Assembly (NCBI GenBank): GCA_015067185.1
Contig: SVMZ01000023.1
Coordinates: 1-46,756 of the forward strand
Length of the DNA: 46,756 nucleotides
Direction of reading: 5' to 3'
Source: Oscillospiraceae bacterium
GTDB lineage: Bacteria > Bacillota > Clostridia > Oscillospirales > Ruminococcaceae
Position 1 is the stretch's first letter; every line of letters begins with the position of its first letter. A program made the position numbers and the translations under genes. Of this stretch, positions 37,153 through 45,668 are shown in pieces. The notes beneath the pieces are model-generated. The model did no database searches. It was not told where the DNA came from and saw only the letters and a program-made list of their open reading frames with translations.

Positions 37153-38565
37153 TTACAGTGAAAAATCGGGGAGGACACAATCGGCAATGGAGATGTTGGT
37201 GCACTCCGAAATTTCAACGGCGGGGAAAGCCGTGGGTTCCAGATCGGAGAGCGGTCTGGGAGCAATGCGGGCAATCAGCTTTTCACGCCTTTCGGGATCC
37301 CAACTGTCAGAATAGATGGGTTTGTTCCAGGAAAGGTGGATGTTCCGCATGGTAACGTCGTTTACCCGCTTGAAATAGAAGTGGTTGGCGCGGTAGTGGC
37401 AATGGTTGGGGAAGGCATCCCCGCTGATGGAGGGCATTGCCTGAATTTTGGTTTTGGGGGTGACAACGAAATCGCAGTTGTAGAAACGGATGCCTGAGAT
37501 GTCTCCCATTTTTTCTGCCTGGATCAAGGCGCAGCCGTTGCCGTCCACCGTCATATCGGAGAAGCGTATACGGGAGATCTGCCCGTTTTGGGTGGAGATA
37601 ACCACAGCGTTGCTTTCACGGATCAGACGGGCGGTGATGTTGGTGGCACTGATATCGGTAATGGTTCCGTTGTGGGCGTTGATATTGAAGATGCCGTTGG
37701 CATCCCCGATGGTGCAGTTGGTGATGGATACACGGTGTACCTCGGAGGGAATGTCGATTTCTTTCATATAGGGATCCAGCCCCGTGAAGATGCGGAAGGG
37801 GTGGACAGAGGAATCAAAGTAACAATCGGAAACCATGATATCGGTGCAGGGACCGTGATGGTTGCCGTCCAGTGCTACACAGTCGTCTCCGCAGACAAAA
37901 CGGCAGCCGGTAATAATGGCTTCGGTGCAGGAGGAGAGATGGATGCCATCGGTGTTGGGGCCGGCATATTCTCCGTGGAAGTTGAGATCACGGAAGGTGA
38001 GTTTATTGCAGCCAATGCCCCATACGGCATAGGCTGGGTAGCTGACAATGGACATGCCCTCAACGGAAATATTGTCACTGTCTTCCAGCATAATCATGGA
38101 GATTCGCCAGGGATTGGCTTTGTAATAATACCAGGCTTCTGCCTCCAGTGCGGGCTCAAACTGAGAAGCGGGATCGTTTCTGACTTCCCAGAAAGCACGG
38201 TCATCGGTGAGCAGCTGTCCGCCTTTGATAGAGACATTTTTGACCCCGCGGCAGCAGAGCAAGCCGCTGAGGATTGGACAATATTCCGAGCCATCGTCGT
38301 GGCGGTAGCGGCTGTCGATGCGTCCGATGGTGGGGGGATAGTCGGCGCGGTCGGTGCTGGCAAACAGTTCTGCACCGGCATCAAAGAGAAGGGTGATGTT
38401 GTCTTTTAAATTAAGAGCGCCGGTGTGATAGCGTCCTGTGGGAACAAAAACCGTGCCGCCGCCTGCCGCAGCAGCTGTGTCAATCGCTTTCTGGATAGCA
38501 GTCGTGTTGCTGGGGTTTTCTGCAGAAGCGCCGTAATCGAGAATGTTAAAATACATTGTGTTCAT
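37153..38565 (-). CDS. GH28 family glycosidase (polygalacturonase-like)
   Basis: A 470-residue right-handed beta-helix enzyme. The N-terminus has the pectate-lyase-superfamily pattern (NILDYGASAENPSNTTAIQKAI, GGGTVFVPTGRYHTGAL). GH28 catalytic acids are visible: Asp 206 in PNTDGIHL and Asp 227/228 in CGDDCVALDG. His 255 and Arg 258 in VHPFRIF may stand for the usual His and Arg-Ile-Lys residues, but the RIK motif is not intact. No signal peptide, so it probably acts on imported oligogalacturonides or related sugars. SD GAGGAGG is strong. Convergent with the ABC operon. Confidence 0.9.
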   Translation of the reverse strand: MNTMYFNILDYGASAENPSNTTAIQKAIDTAAAAGGGTVFVPTGRYHTGALNLKDNITLLFDAGAELFASTDRADYPPTIGRIDSRYRHDDGSEYCPILSGLLCCRGVKNVSIKGGQLLTDDRAFWEVRNDPASQFEPALEAEAWYYYKANPWRISMIMLEDSDNISVEGMSIVSYPAYAVWGIGCNKLTFRDLNFHGEYAGPNTDGIHLSSCTEAIITGCRFVCGDDCVALDGNHHGPCTDIMVSDCYFDSSVHPFRIFTGLDPYMKEIDIPSEVHRVSITNCTIGDANGIFNINAHNGTITDISATNITARLIRESNAVVISTQNGQISRIRFSDMTVDGNGCALIQAEKMGDISGIRFYNCDFVVTPKTKIQAMPSISGDAFPNHCHYRANHFYFKRVNDVTMRNIHLSWNKPIYSDSWDPERREKLIARIAPRPLSDLEPTAFPAVEISECTNISIADCVLPDFSL

Positions 38566-38590
38566 GTACAGACCTCCTCAATAAGTGGAT

Positions 38591-38633
38591 TTATCCTTAA
38601 GTATAGGATAATTTATTTTACGGTATTTTACAA
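38591..38633 (-). promoter_or_regulatory. Possible GH28 promoter with inverted repeat
   Basis: On the minus strand TTGTAA (38628-38633) is 17 bp from TATCCT (38605-38610). The -10 lies in a perfect inverted repeat, TTATCCT (38591-38597) and AGGATAA (38605-38611) with a 7-bp spacer, which could be an operator. Confidence 0.4.
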
Positions 38634-38785
38634 GGGTGAAAAATAACAAAAGGTTTGATATTTTATGGTGATTGTATTGAGAGGTGGTAAAGCCGACGGG
38701 CAATGGAGTGGAGAAGCTGTATATCTAAGGTAAAACGGTTAAAAATAGCAGGGTAATTACTTGAAAATGGTTGACGGAGGATGTT

Positions 38786-41188
38786 GTGGGAATATACAGA
38801 TTTAACGGGTTTAATGTGAGAGCAAGCGCAGTGCTGAACAGCGCCATCAATCAGGCCGGCGGGATGGGACACTCCTGCGTGGGAAGTGAGCATTTACTTC
38901 TTGGGTTGATCAAAGAAGGGGGAGGGATGACGCATACTCTGCTCATGGAACAAGGGATAACGGAGGGGAGCATAAAATGCAAAATTGGAGAAACGCTGGG
39001 TGTAGGACTATCTGAACGGCTTAGTCCGCAGGATATGACAAAACGCTGCAGAAGAATTATGGAAGTGTCACTGATTGAAGCCCATCTGCTTGGGAAAATG
39101 ATGGCGGGACCGGAACATCTGCTGCTTTCCATGCTGAAAAACTCAGAGTGCTGTGCGGTGAGAATCTTAAATTCCATGGGCTACAATACGGAAAATATCT
39201 TTAAAAAACTGACGTTATCCGTAGGAGCAGAACATACATCCGGCAGAAGTGAAGGAGGATACGGTATGCCCGCAGCCTATAAGGGGAGTGGAAAGACACC
39301 GATGTTGGAGCATTACGGAAGAGATATGACAGCAATGGCACGGAGTGGACGGCTGGACCCGGTGATTGGAAGAGAACATGAGATTGACCGTGTCATGCAG
39401 ATATTATCCCGCCGCATGAAAAACAATCCCTGCCTTATTGGTGAGGCAGGTGTGGGAAAGACGGCTGTTGTAGAAGGACTGGCACAGAGAATTTCCCAGG
39501 GAGAGGTTCCGGAGGCACTGAGGGGAAAACGAATTATAGCGGCAGATATTTCCGGTATGGTGGCAGGTGCCAAATACCGCGGTGATTTTGAAGAACGGAT
39601 CAGAGGATGCATCGAAGAAGCGGCGCGGTCGGAGAATATTATTTTGTTCATCGATGAGCTGCACAGCATTGTGGGAGCCGGTGCGGCAGAAGGTGCGGTG
39701 GATGCAGCCAGCATACTGAAGCCCATGCTCGCCAGAGGGGAACTCCGGGTGATCGGCGCGACAACAGTAGAGGAATATCGAAAGTATATTGAAAAAGATG
39801 CGGCTTTGGAGCGGCGATTTCAGAGCATCCGAGTGGAAGAACCCGATGAAGAAAAGGGGGTGGAGATGCTATGCGGACTGCGATGGAAATATGAAGCACA
39901 CCACGGAATAAAAATCAGCGATGAAGCCATTCAGGCGGCGGTAAAGCTTTCTGTCAGGTATATGCCGGAGCGAAGACTTCCGGATAAAGCATTGGATCTC
40001 ATCGATGAGGCCGCAGCAAAACTGAGATTTATGCAGGAACGGAAAAACAGCAGGAATTTGTTGGTGGAGCAGAAAAAACAACTGATGGAGGAGAAATCTT
40101 CCGCCATTATGAAACAGGATTTTGAACGGGCTGCCAGTATTCGGGACAGGGAACGGCGGATAGAAAATGAGTTGTCCGCGTTTAAAGGTGTGTTAAAAAA
40201 GGAAAATATTGCCGAATTGGTGGAGGAAACGGCTGGATTAAAACCGGGAACTCTGTGCGATGAAAAAAGTGAAGGAATGGGAGAGGTGCTTCTGGAAGAG
40301 CAGCTCTCCGGACGGGTAATCGGGCAGGAGAAAGCGGTCAAGGCGGTAGCCGATGCAATACGGCGGAGCAAAGCAGGGCTTTCCGAGAAAAACAGGCCTA
40401 TTGCGGCATTTTTGTTTATGGGTGCCACGGGTGTTGGAAAAACAGAGATGGCAAAGGCAATGGCACAGTCTGTTTTTGGCAGTGAGCGGGCGCTGATCCG
40501 GCTGGATATGTCGGAGTATATGGAGAAGCATGCCGTGTCACAATTAATTGGTGCCCCTCCCGGATATGTGGGATTCGAGGAAGGAGGCAAGCTGACCGAG
40601 GCAGTGCGGCGGCGGCCTTCCTCAGTCGTGCTGTTTGATGAAATAGAAAAGGCGCACCCGGATATTGCATCAATTTTGCTGCCAATACTGGAAGAAGGGG
40701 AGCTTACCGATTCTCACGGCAAGACAGTATCTTTCAAAAATTGTGTTATCGTGCTTACTTCCAACATTGGGGCTGATTTGACGGGAGAGATTCTGGGATT
40801 TGGAGAAGAAAATGAGGAAGAAAAAGCCGAAAAAGCGGCGATGAAGCAACTGAGAAAACAAATGGCTCCGGAATTGATAAACAGATTGGATGAGGTGATT
40901 ATCTTTTCCAGACTGGAGCTTCCTCAGCTCAGGCAGATTGCAGAGAAGATGCTGCGGGAACTCTCGGAACGGCTTGAGGAAAAAGGTTTTTCGGTGGTGT
41001 TGGGAAAAGAAATTGCGATAAGGCTGGCGGCAGAGGCAGGGAAAGAGAAATATGGTGCCCGAAAAGTGAAACGGCTGATAAAAAAAGAGGTGGAAGATCC
41101 CATTGCCGGAGCAATTCTTTCTGGCAGACTCGCCAAAGGAGAGCATGTTGCTTTTGAAAAACTGGTGGGAGAGGTTGTCCCGGGATAA
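38786..41188 (+). CDS. clpC: ClpC-type AAA+ chaperone (Clp protease ATPase subunit)
   Basis: An 800-residue double-AAA unfoldase. The Clp N-domain (about 5-145) has GMGHSCVGSEHLLLGL. AAA1 has Walker A GEAGVGKT (219-226) and Walker B ILFIDELHS. A UVR-like middle segment (about 431-463, DFERAASIRDRERRIENEL) marks ClpC rather than ClpB. AAA2 has GATGVGKT (546-553) and VVLFDEIEKAHPD. LGF at 670-672 fits the ClpP-docking loop. Start GTG 38786 follows GGAGG; TTG 38771 lies before it. No ctsR, mcsA or mcsB is beside it, so this is an orphan copy and may not be the main stress ClpC. Confidence 0.92.
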   Translation: MGIYRFNGFNVRASAVLNSAINQAGGMGHSCVGSEHLLLGLIKEGGGMTHTLLMEQGITEGSIKCKIGETLGVGLSERLSPQDMTKRCRRIMEVSLIEAHLLGKMMAGPEHLLLSMLKNSECCAVRILNSMGYNTENIFKKLTLSVGAEHTSGRSEGGYGMPAAYKGSGKTPMLEHYGRDMTAMARSGRLDPVIGREHEIDRVMQILSRRMKNNPCLIGEAGVGKTAVVEGLAQRISQGEVPEALRGKRIIAADISGMVAGAKYRGDFEERIRGCIEEAARSENIILFIDELHSIVGAGAAEGAVDAASILKPMLARGELRVIGATTVEEYRKYIEKDAALERRFQSIRVEEPDEEKGVEMLCGLRWKYEAHHGIKISDEAIQAAVKLSVRYMPERRLPDKALDLIDEAAAKLRFMQERKNSRNLLVEQKKQLMEEKSSAIMKQDFERAASIRDRERRIENELSAFKGVLKKENIAELVEETAGLKPGTLCDEKSEGMGEVLLEEQLSGRVIGQEKAVKAVADAIRRSKAGLSEKNRPIAAFLFMGATGVGKTEMAKAMAQSVFGSERALIRLDMSEYMEKHAVSQLIGAPPGYVGFEEGGKLTEAVRRRPSSVVLFDEIEKAHPDIASILLPILEEGELTDSHGKTVSFKNCVIVLTSNIGADLTGEILGFGEENEEEKAEKAAMKQLRKQMAPELINRLDEVIIFSRLELPQLRQIAEKMLRELSERLEEKGFSVVLGKEIAIRLAAEAGKEKYGARKVKRLIKKEVEDPIAGAILSGRLAKGEHVAFEKLVGEVVPG

Positions 41189-41192
41189 AGAG

Positions 41193-41246
41193 AAACAGAA
41201 GCTTTCGGAAATTAGGAATGACGGTTTCCGAAGGCTTCTGTTTATA
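41193..41246 (+). terminator. clpC terminator
   Basis: A 19-bp stem with a single G-T pair (41193-41211 with 41225-41243), 4 nt after the clpC stop, ending in TTTATA. Confidence 0.85.
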
Positions 41247-41255
41247 AAAATGGGG

Positions 41256-41284
41256 TTGACAAATTGGTTTACAAGTTGTAGAAT
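41256..41284 (+). promoter_or_regulatory. Promoter of the blaI-blaR1-like operon
   Basis: A consensus TTGACA (41256-41261), 17 bp and TAGAAT (41279-41284), 37 bp before the repressor gene. It overlaps the first operator below. Confidence 0.85.
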
Positions 41285-41306
41285 ATAAATGGTCTACAAA
41301 ATGTAG
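41270..41306. promoter_or_regulatory. Two BlaI/MecI-type operators
   Basis: TACAAGTTGTA (41270-41280) sits between the -35 and -10 elements, and CTACAAAATGTAG (41294-41306) lies just downstream of the expected start point. Both carry the TACA-TGTA arms of BlaI/MecI sites. This predicts autorepression by the following gene product. Confidence 0.8.
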
Positions 41307-41321
41307 AATGGAGGCGGAAGC

Positions 41322-41681
41322 ATGAGTGAATATCAAATGGGGACGATCGAATCGCGTTTTGCGGATATTATATGGGAAAACGAGCCGATTTCCTCCACAG
41401 AACTGGCAAAACGCAGTGAACAGCTATTAGAATGGAAAAAATCCACTACATATACTGTATTGAGAAGACTTTGCGATAAGGGGATTTTTGAAAACAACAA
41501 AGGAACGGTGAGTTCGCTGATTTCCCGTGAAGAGTTTTATTCGCTGCAAAGTGAACGTTTTGTGGAAGAGACTTTTCAAGGATCGCTGCCCGCATTTATT
41601 GCCGCATTCAGCAAACGCAAGGCGCTCTCGGCAGAAGATGTGGCGCAGCTGAGAAAGATGATTGAAGACTATGAGGAGTGA
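41322..41681 (+). CDS. BlaI/MecI/CopY family repressor
   Basis: A 119-residue winged-helix repressor. The N-terminal DNA-binding domain has IESRFADIIWENEPISSTELAKR and the recognition segment WKKSTTYTVLRRLCDKGIF. The C-terminal part (about 85-119) is a dimer helix region that the partner protease would inactivate. SD GGAGG. It overlaps the SD of the M56 gene, and two operators lie in its promoter. Its genes of control outside this operon are unknown; the convergent or upstream clpC is not obviously one. Confidence 0.93.
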   Translation: MSEYQMGTIESRFADIIWENEPISSTELAKRSEQLLEWKKSTTYTVLRRLCDKGIFENNKGTVSSLISREEFYSLQSERFVEETFQGSLPAFIAAFSKRKALSAEDVAQLRKMIEDYEE

Positions 41682-41686
41682 TAACA

Positions 41687-43690
41687 ATGATGAAATTGTT
41701 TTTGAACTTCTTTAATATGAGCATTACGGCAAGCTGGCTTGTGCTGGCGATCATATTGATACGGTTGTTGTTGAAAAAGGCACCGAAGGTTTTCCACTGT
41801 GGATTATGGGCATTGGTGGCGGTTCGTTTGATATGTCCGTTTTCGGTGCCGAGCTTTTTCAGCATGATTCCAAGTAGGGAGACAATACCACAGGAAGTGA
41901 TTGAAAGGGAACAGTCGGTTATAGACAGTGGATTCCATACTGTTAACAGTGTGGTGAATCCCGGTCTCTCCCAGATGGAGGGAACCGCTGGGGCGGAAAA
42001 TTTGCTGTCAAAGGGCATTGAAATTGGAACAGCAGTATGGGCAGCGGGGGCGGTGCTCATGTTGGGATATGCGGTGGTAAGCTATATCATTCTGCGCAGA
42101 AAAACAAAGATAAGTGTAAAAGATGAGGCAGGAATCTGGTTGTGTGATCAGATTTCGGATCCGTTTATTCTTGGCATTTTCCGTCCGCAGATATTTATGC
42201 CGAGTTCTGTCGGTTCCGAAGACAAAGCATATGTGGTTGCCCACGAGAAAGCACACATAAAAAGAGGGGATCACATCTGGAAGCCGATTGGTTTTCTGCT
42301 GTTGAGTATATACTGGTTTAATCCGGTTTTATGGGTGGCTTATATTCTGCTTTGCCGGGATATAGAAATGGCCTGTGATGAAAAGGTGATAAAAGCGCTG
42401 GGGGAGAACAGAAAAAAAGAATACTCCACAGCATTGGTCAACTGCAGCACAACGGGAATGAGCGTGACAGCCTGTCCGGTAGCTTTCGGGGAAGTGGGAG
42501 TAAAAAGTCGGGTAAAAGCTGTGCTGAACTACAGAAAGCCGGCTTTGTGGGTCCTTATTGCTGCGGTTATTGCCGGCAGCGCTGCTGTGCTCTTTTTTAT
42601 GACGGATCCCTTTCAATATGTTTCAGATGTGGTAAAACCGGGCTCGATTTGGAAAGCCACCAACTGTGAAGCTGAATTTTATGTGGATGAAGACTATGGA
42701 ATAGAAGGAAAAATCGTTGTTGAAAACGGGATAGTACCGATTTGTATTATGTATCGGGAGAGATATGCCGAAATATACGATTGTCCTGCCGCATTGGTTC
42801 AGCAGAAAGATATGGAGCCTGTAATAACTGGAGGACTGCGTATCCGAGGGGATAAACTGCATTTTATTTTATATGAAGATGGGCTGGGACTTGGTGTGAA
42901 GCGTCTGATTTTTGAGAGGACAGAGAGAGGTGAATTAGTGGGAGACAGCATAGATCAACCGGCAGAGATTATTGATTGGCGTAATGCCACCGTGTTAGTG
43001 TGTGAAGAATCTCCTGATTTTAAGAATCCCACCATCCTTCTTTCTCCTTACGGCAACCATTTTCAGTTTAATTGGTCTATGCTGAGCAGCTATATTGCGA
43101 TGGGAACTTATGAGGTGACAGAGGATGAGCTGATTCTTACCACCGATGATGAGTTGCAGAATGTCTATGTTTTTGAGAAAACTTTTGCCGGATATCGCTT
43201 TGTGGAAGAAAAATCTTCAAGGATCCCGCGTTATAAATATTCTCAAGGAGGGGAAGCGGAGTCTCCCGTGCCGGATGGAGCCTTATTTAAAGGTATCATT
43301 CCGATAGAAGACAGAGAGATTCTGCAGGAGGGTTATTTCATAGAAATGCACAGTATCATTGCAGATATTGACGGAGACGGTAGGGATGAGTATTGCAGTC
43401 TTTTGCCGGGACCAACTTCCGGTTTGTTTTCGTTTTGTTTTTCTGCAACGGAGGTCGGTGCAGAGGAACGGGAATATTTTAATACATTTACAACGAGTTA
43501 CCTCGAGCTTTCTTTTGTGATGGATGAAAACGGTACCGTTCAGCTTCGGGGAGAGAGTCCGCTGGATCATGGGGTAAGATTCTTTGCTGTCAGTGTGCAG
43601 GATGGAAATATCGTTCTGAAGGATGAAGAAGGCAAAATGGCATATTGGGGAGAACAAGGAGTAAATGCCCCGTGGGCAGTGACAGAATAG
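41687..43690 (+). CDS. BlaR1/MecR1-type M56 metalloprotease sensor with non-PBP outer domain
   Basis: A 667-residue membrane protein. Four hydrophobic segments (about 15-30, 37-56, 112-137, 203-223) and a further helix at 287-305 enclose a zinc protease: HEKAH at 186-190 and Glu 227 in CRDIEMACDEKV. In BlaR1 the C-terminal part is a penicillin-binding sensor; here residues 306-667 show no SxxK/SxN/KTG pattern and instead end in a beta-rich region with an EF-hand-like DIDGDGRDE (560-568). So the signal is probably not a beta-lactam. Start ATG 41687 follows GAGGAG; GTG 41678 is an alternative. Forms an operon with the repressor. Confidence 0.88.
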   Translation: MMKLFLNFFNMSITASWLVLAIILIRLLLKKAPKVFHCGLWALVAVRLICPFSVPSFFSMIPSRETIPQEVIEREQSVIDSGFHTVNSVVNPGLSQMEGTAGAENLLSKGIEIGTAVWAAGAVLMLGYAVVSYIILRRKTKISVKDEAGIWLCDQISDPFILGIFRPQIFMPSSVGSEDKAYVVAHEKAHIKRGDHIWKPIGFLLLSIYWFNPVLWVAYILLCRDIEMACDEKVIKALGENRKKEYSTALVNCSTTGMSVTACPVAFGEVGVKSRVKAVLNYRKPALWVLIAAVIAGSAAVLFFMTDPFQYVSDVVKPGSIWKATNCEAEFYVDEDYGIEGKIVVENGIVPICIMYRERYAEIYDCPAALVQQKDMEPVITGGLRIRGDKLHFILYEDGLGLGVKRLIFERTERGELVGDSIDQPAEIIDWRNATVLVCEESPDFKNPTILLSPYGNHFQFNWSMLSSYIAMGTYEVTEDELILTTDDELQNVYVFEKTFAGYRFVEEKSSRIPRYKYSQGGEAESPVPDGALFKGIIPIEDREILQEGYFIEMHSIIADIDGDGRDEYCSLLPGPTSGLFSFCFSATEVGAEEREYFNTFTTSYLELSFVMDENGTVQLRGESPLDHGVRFFAVSVQDGNIVLKDEEGKMAYWGEQGVNAPWAVTE

Positions 43691-43731
43691 AAAAGAGCCG
43701 GCTGTATCTGAAAATACGGTCGGCTCTTTTT
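43691..43731. terminator. Terminator between convergent genes
   Basis: AAAAGAGCCGGCTGTA (43691-43706) pairs with TACGGTCGGCTCTTTT (43715-43730), two wobble pairs, starting right after the M56 stop. The A- and T-runs at its ends suit both directions. Confidence 0.85.
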
Positions 43732-43751
43732 GCAAACATATGTTATAGGTG

Positions 43752-44708
43752 TTATGACAAAATCTCAGAGAGGAAAACTTCCCTGCCGCCTTCTTCCCGG
43801 CTGCGAAGTCCGGCAATGACCAGCTTCATCAGCTCAACGGTTTCCTCAAAGGGGAAGGGTTCTTTGCCGGTACGGAGATATTCCACAAAGAGGTCCAACT
43901 GCTTTTTGAAAGAAAAGTAAGAATCGGTAGCCTGCAGGTATTTGGAGCCGTCGCTGCCGACAACCAGCATCCCTGCAGCGGCCTGGCCAACTCCCTGAAT
44001 GATGTTGACATGGCAGCCGCTTTCGTGTTTGAGATGGATGATGGTGCGTTCTACGGTGCCGGTGTTGCGGGCTGAAATGAACCCTCTTCCCAACAGCGGA
44101 TACATTCCTTCAAGTGCATGAATGCCGTAGGTTTCATACCACTTAGGCATGGTGGCGCAGATGTACATCAGTTTGCCGAGTTCATAGTTATCGGTATAAT
44201 AGGGAAGATATTCTTTGTTATAGCGCATGGAAGAGGAGGAGATAAAGTGAGCTCCTTCCTCGCGCCAGCGGAGAAATGTGCGGAGATCCTCTTCCGTGTT
44301 GACCAGCGGTTTGTCTACAAACATGGGGATCCCTGCTTCTACAAAGGGGCGGCAGCGTTCCACGTGCTCATTACCGTTATCTGTGGCCACGATGACGGCA
44401 TCCACTTTGCCGATCATCTCTTCCGGAGTGTCCAGAACTTCAGAAATAAGGGAGGCTTTGGCGATCCGTTCTGCCTCATCCCGTTCAGCATAGCCGGTAC
44501 AGCAGATACAGGTGATTTTGGCGCCGGAAATACCAAGGGTGTGAGGTGGCTGTTTACCCAGATAGACAGGAATTACAGGAAATGGACAGTCAGCCATAGC
44601 CTTTTTATCGTAGCCGTTGAACATGGCACTCCAGGAATAGGGATGTCCGTTGCCCTCGGTCATGCCAAGAATACCTATTTTAAGCTCTTTATCACCTAAT
44701 GGAAACAT
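43752..44708 (-). CDS. Gfo/Idh/MocA family oxidoreductase
   Basis: A 318-residue NAD(P)-dependent sugar dehydrogenase-like protein. The N-terminal Rossmann part starts KIGILGMTEGNGHPYSW, an altered glycine motif; VDAVIVATDNGNEHVE and the catalytic-region VDKPLV (Lys 133, Pro 134 for the usual EKP) follow. The C-terminal beta-sheet domain completes the fold. It may oxidise or isomerise a sugar or polyol. SD AAGGAGG. Last gene of a four-gene minus-strand operon, 15 bp after the aldo/keto reductase gene. Confidence 0.85.
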   Translation of the reverse strand: MFPLGDKELKIGILGMTEGNGHPYSWSAMFNGYDKKAMADCPFPVIPVYLGKQPPHTLGISGAKITCICCTGYAERDEAERIAKASLISEVLDTPEEMIGKVDAVIVATDNGNEHVERCRPFVEAGIPMFVDKPLVNTEEDLRTFLRWREEGAHFISSSSMRYNKEYLPYYTDNYELGKLMYICATMPKWYETYGIHALEGMYPLLGRGFISARNTGTVERTIIHLKHESGCHVNIIQGVGQAAAGMLVVGSDGSKYLQATDSYFSFKKQLDLFVEYLRTGKEPFPFEETVELMKLVIAGLRSREEGGREVFLSEILS

Positions 44709-44723
44709 TGTGTGTCCTCCTTA

Positions 44724-45665
44724 TTATTGTTTGGGTCTGGAGAGAACCTTCATAATTTCGGGAATATCCACATCAGAAAAATCAGCCTTCAGGCGGGAAA
44801 GTGTGTCGCTGTTGAGAGGAGGGGTGTCAAAACAGGCAATGTTATTCAAAACCTGTTCGGAAGTATCGGCACCCAATACAAGGCTGGAAATGCCGCCGCA
44901 ATCACGCATAAAGGCAATAGCCAACTGGGCAACGGTCAAGCCTTCCCTGTGTGCGATCTCCTGCAGCAAGCGGATCTTCGGAACTGCGTGTTCCACAAGA
45001 ATAGGATCCTCAACGGTATCGGGATTCAGGAAAAAGAGGCCCTGCAAAAAAACGCTGCGGACAAACACGGTATAGTTGCGTGAAGAGAGTTTTTCAAGGG
45101 TATGGTTGGCGATCAGCCGTTGGTCAAAAATGCTCATGGGCAGTTGGGTGACAGAGTAGATGTCGTATTTCAGCATCTCTTCAACCTCTGCCGCAGTATA
45201 AACAGAGACACCAACCTGATCGGTATATCCATGGTTCAAAACAGAACGCATGGCATGTTCTGCAGCGGCACCGTGGAGAGCGATATCTCCTGCGCTGTGA
45301 AGCATGACGGTGTTGACTTTGGAAAGTCCAAGATTTTGAAGAGAGGTTTCGATGGAATTCAACGCAAACTTTTCCAACTCTACAGGGGTATCTCCCTGTA
45401 GTTTGGGAATTTTCGTGGCGATAAAGGGAGGGTCGCCCTTCCAAGTTTTTAAAAAGCGCCCGATCACTTCCTCCGAATCGCCGTACCCTCTGGCAGTATC
45501 CAGAGAGGTAACGCCGTTTTCAAGGGCAGCGCGTAAAATGGCAAAGCTTTTTGTCTCATCCGGCTTTCCGTCATGGTTGGCAATACCGTAGTTCATGCCA
45601 AGCTGGACGGTGCCGAGCGTCAGTCCGGAAAGTTTCTTGCCGTCCAGATCAATGTATTTCATCAT
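44724..45665 (-). CDS. Aldo/keto reductase
   Basis: A 313-residue TIM-barrel NADPH-dependent oxidoreductase. The tetrad is visible: Asp 56 (SLDTARGYGDSE), Tyr 61, Lys 85 (ATKIPK) and His 123 (MLHSAGD). TLGTVQLGMNYGI starts the first strand. The SLVLGADTSEQV segment near the C-terminus binds the cofactor phosphate region in relatives. It begins 3 bp after the aldolase stop, so the genes are translationally coupled. Substrate is probably a sugar-derived aldehyde or ketone. Confidence 0.9.
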   Translation of the reverse strand: MMKYIDLDGKKLSGLTLGTVQLGMNYGIANHDGKPDETKSFAILRAALENGVTSLDTARGYGDSEEVIGRFLKTWKGDPPFIATKIPKLQGDTPVELEKFALNSIETSLQNLGLSKVNTVMLHSAGDIALHGAAAEHAMRSVLNHGYTDQVGVSVYTAAEVEEMLKYDIYSVTQLPMSIFDQRLIANHTLEKLSSRNYTVFVRSVFLQGLFFLNPDTVEDPILVEHAVPKIRLLQEIAHREGLTVAQLAIAFMRDCGGISSLVLGADTSEQVLNNIACFDTPPLNSDTLSRLKADFSDVDIPEIMKVLSRPKQ

Positions 45666-45668
45666 GAT

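Noticed and set aside
41687..43690. Beta-lactam resistance regulation
   Set aside because: No penicillin-binding domain in the sensor and no beta-lactamase or PBP gene nearby, despite the BlaI-type operators.
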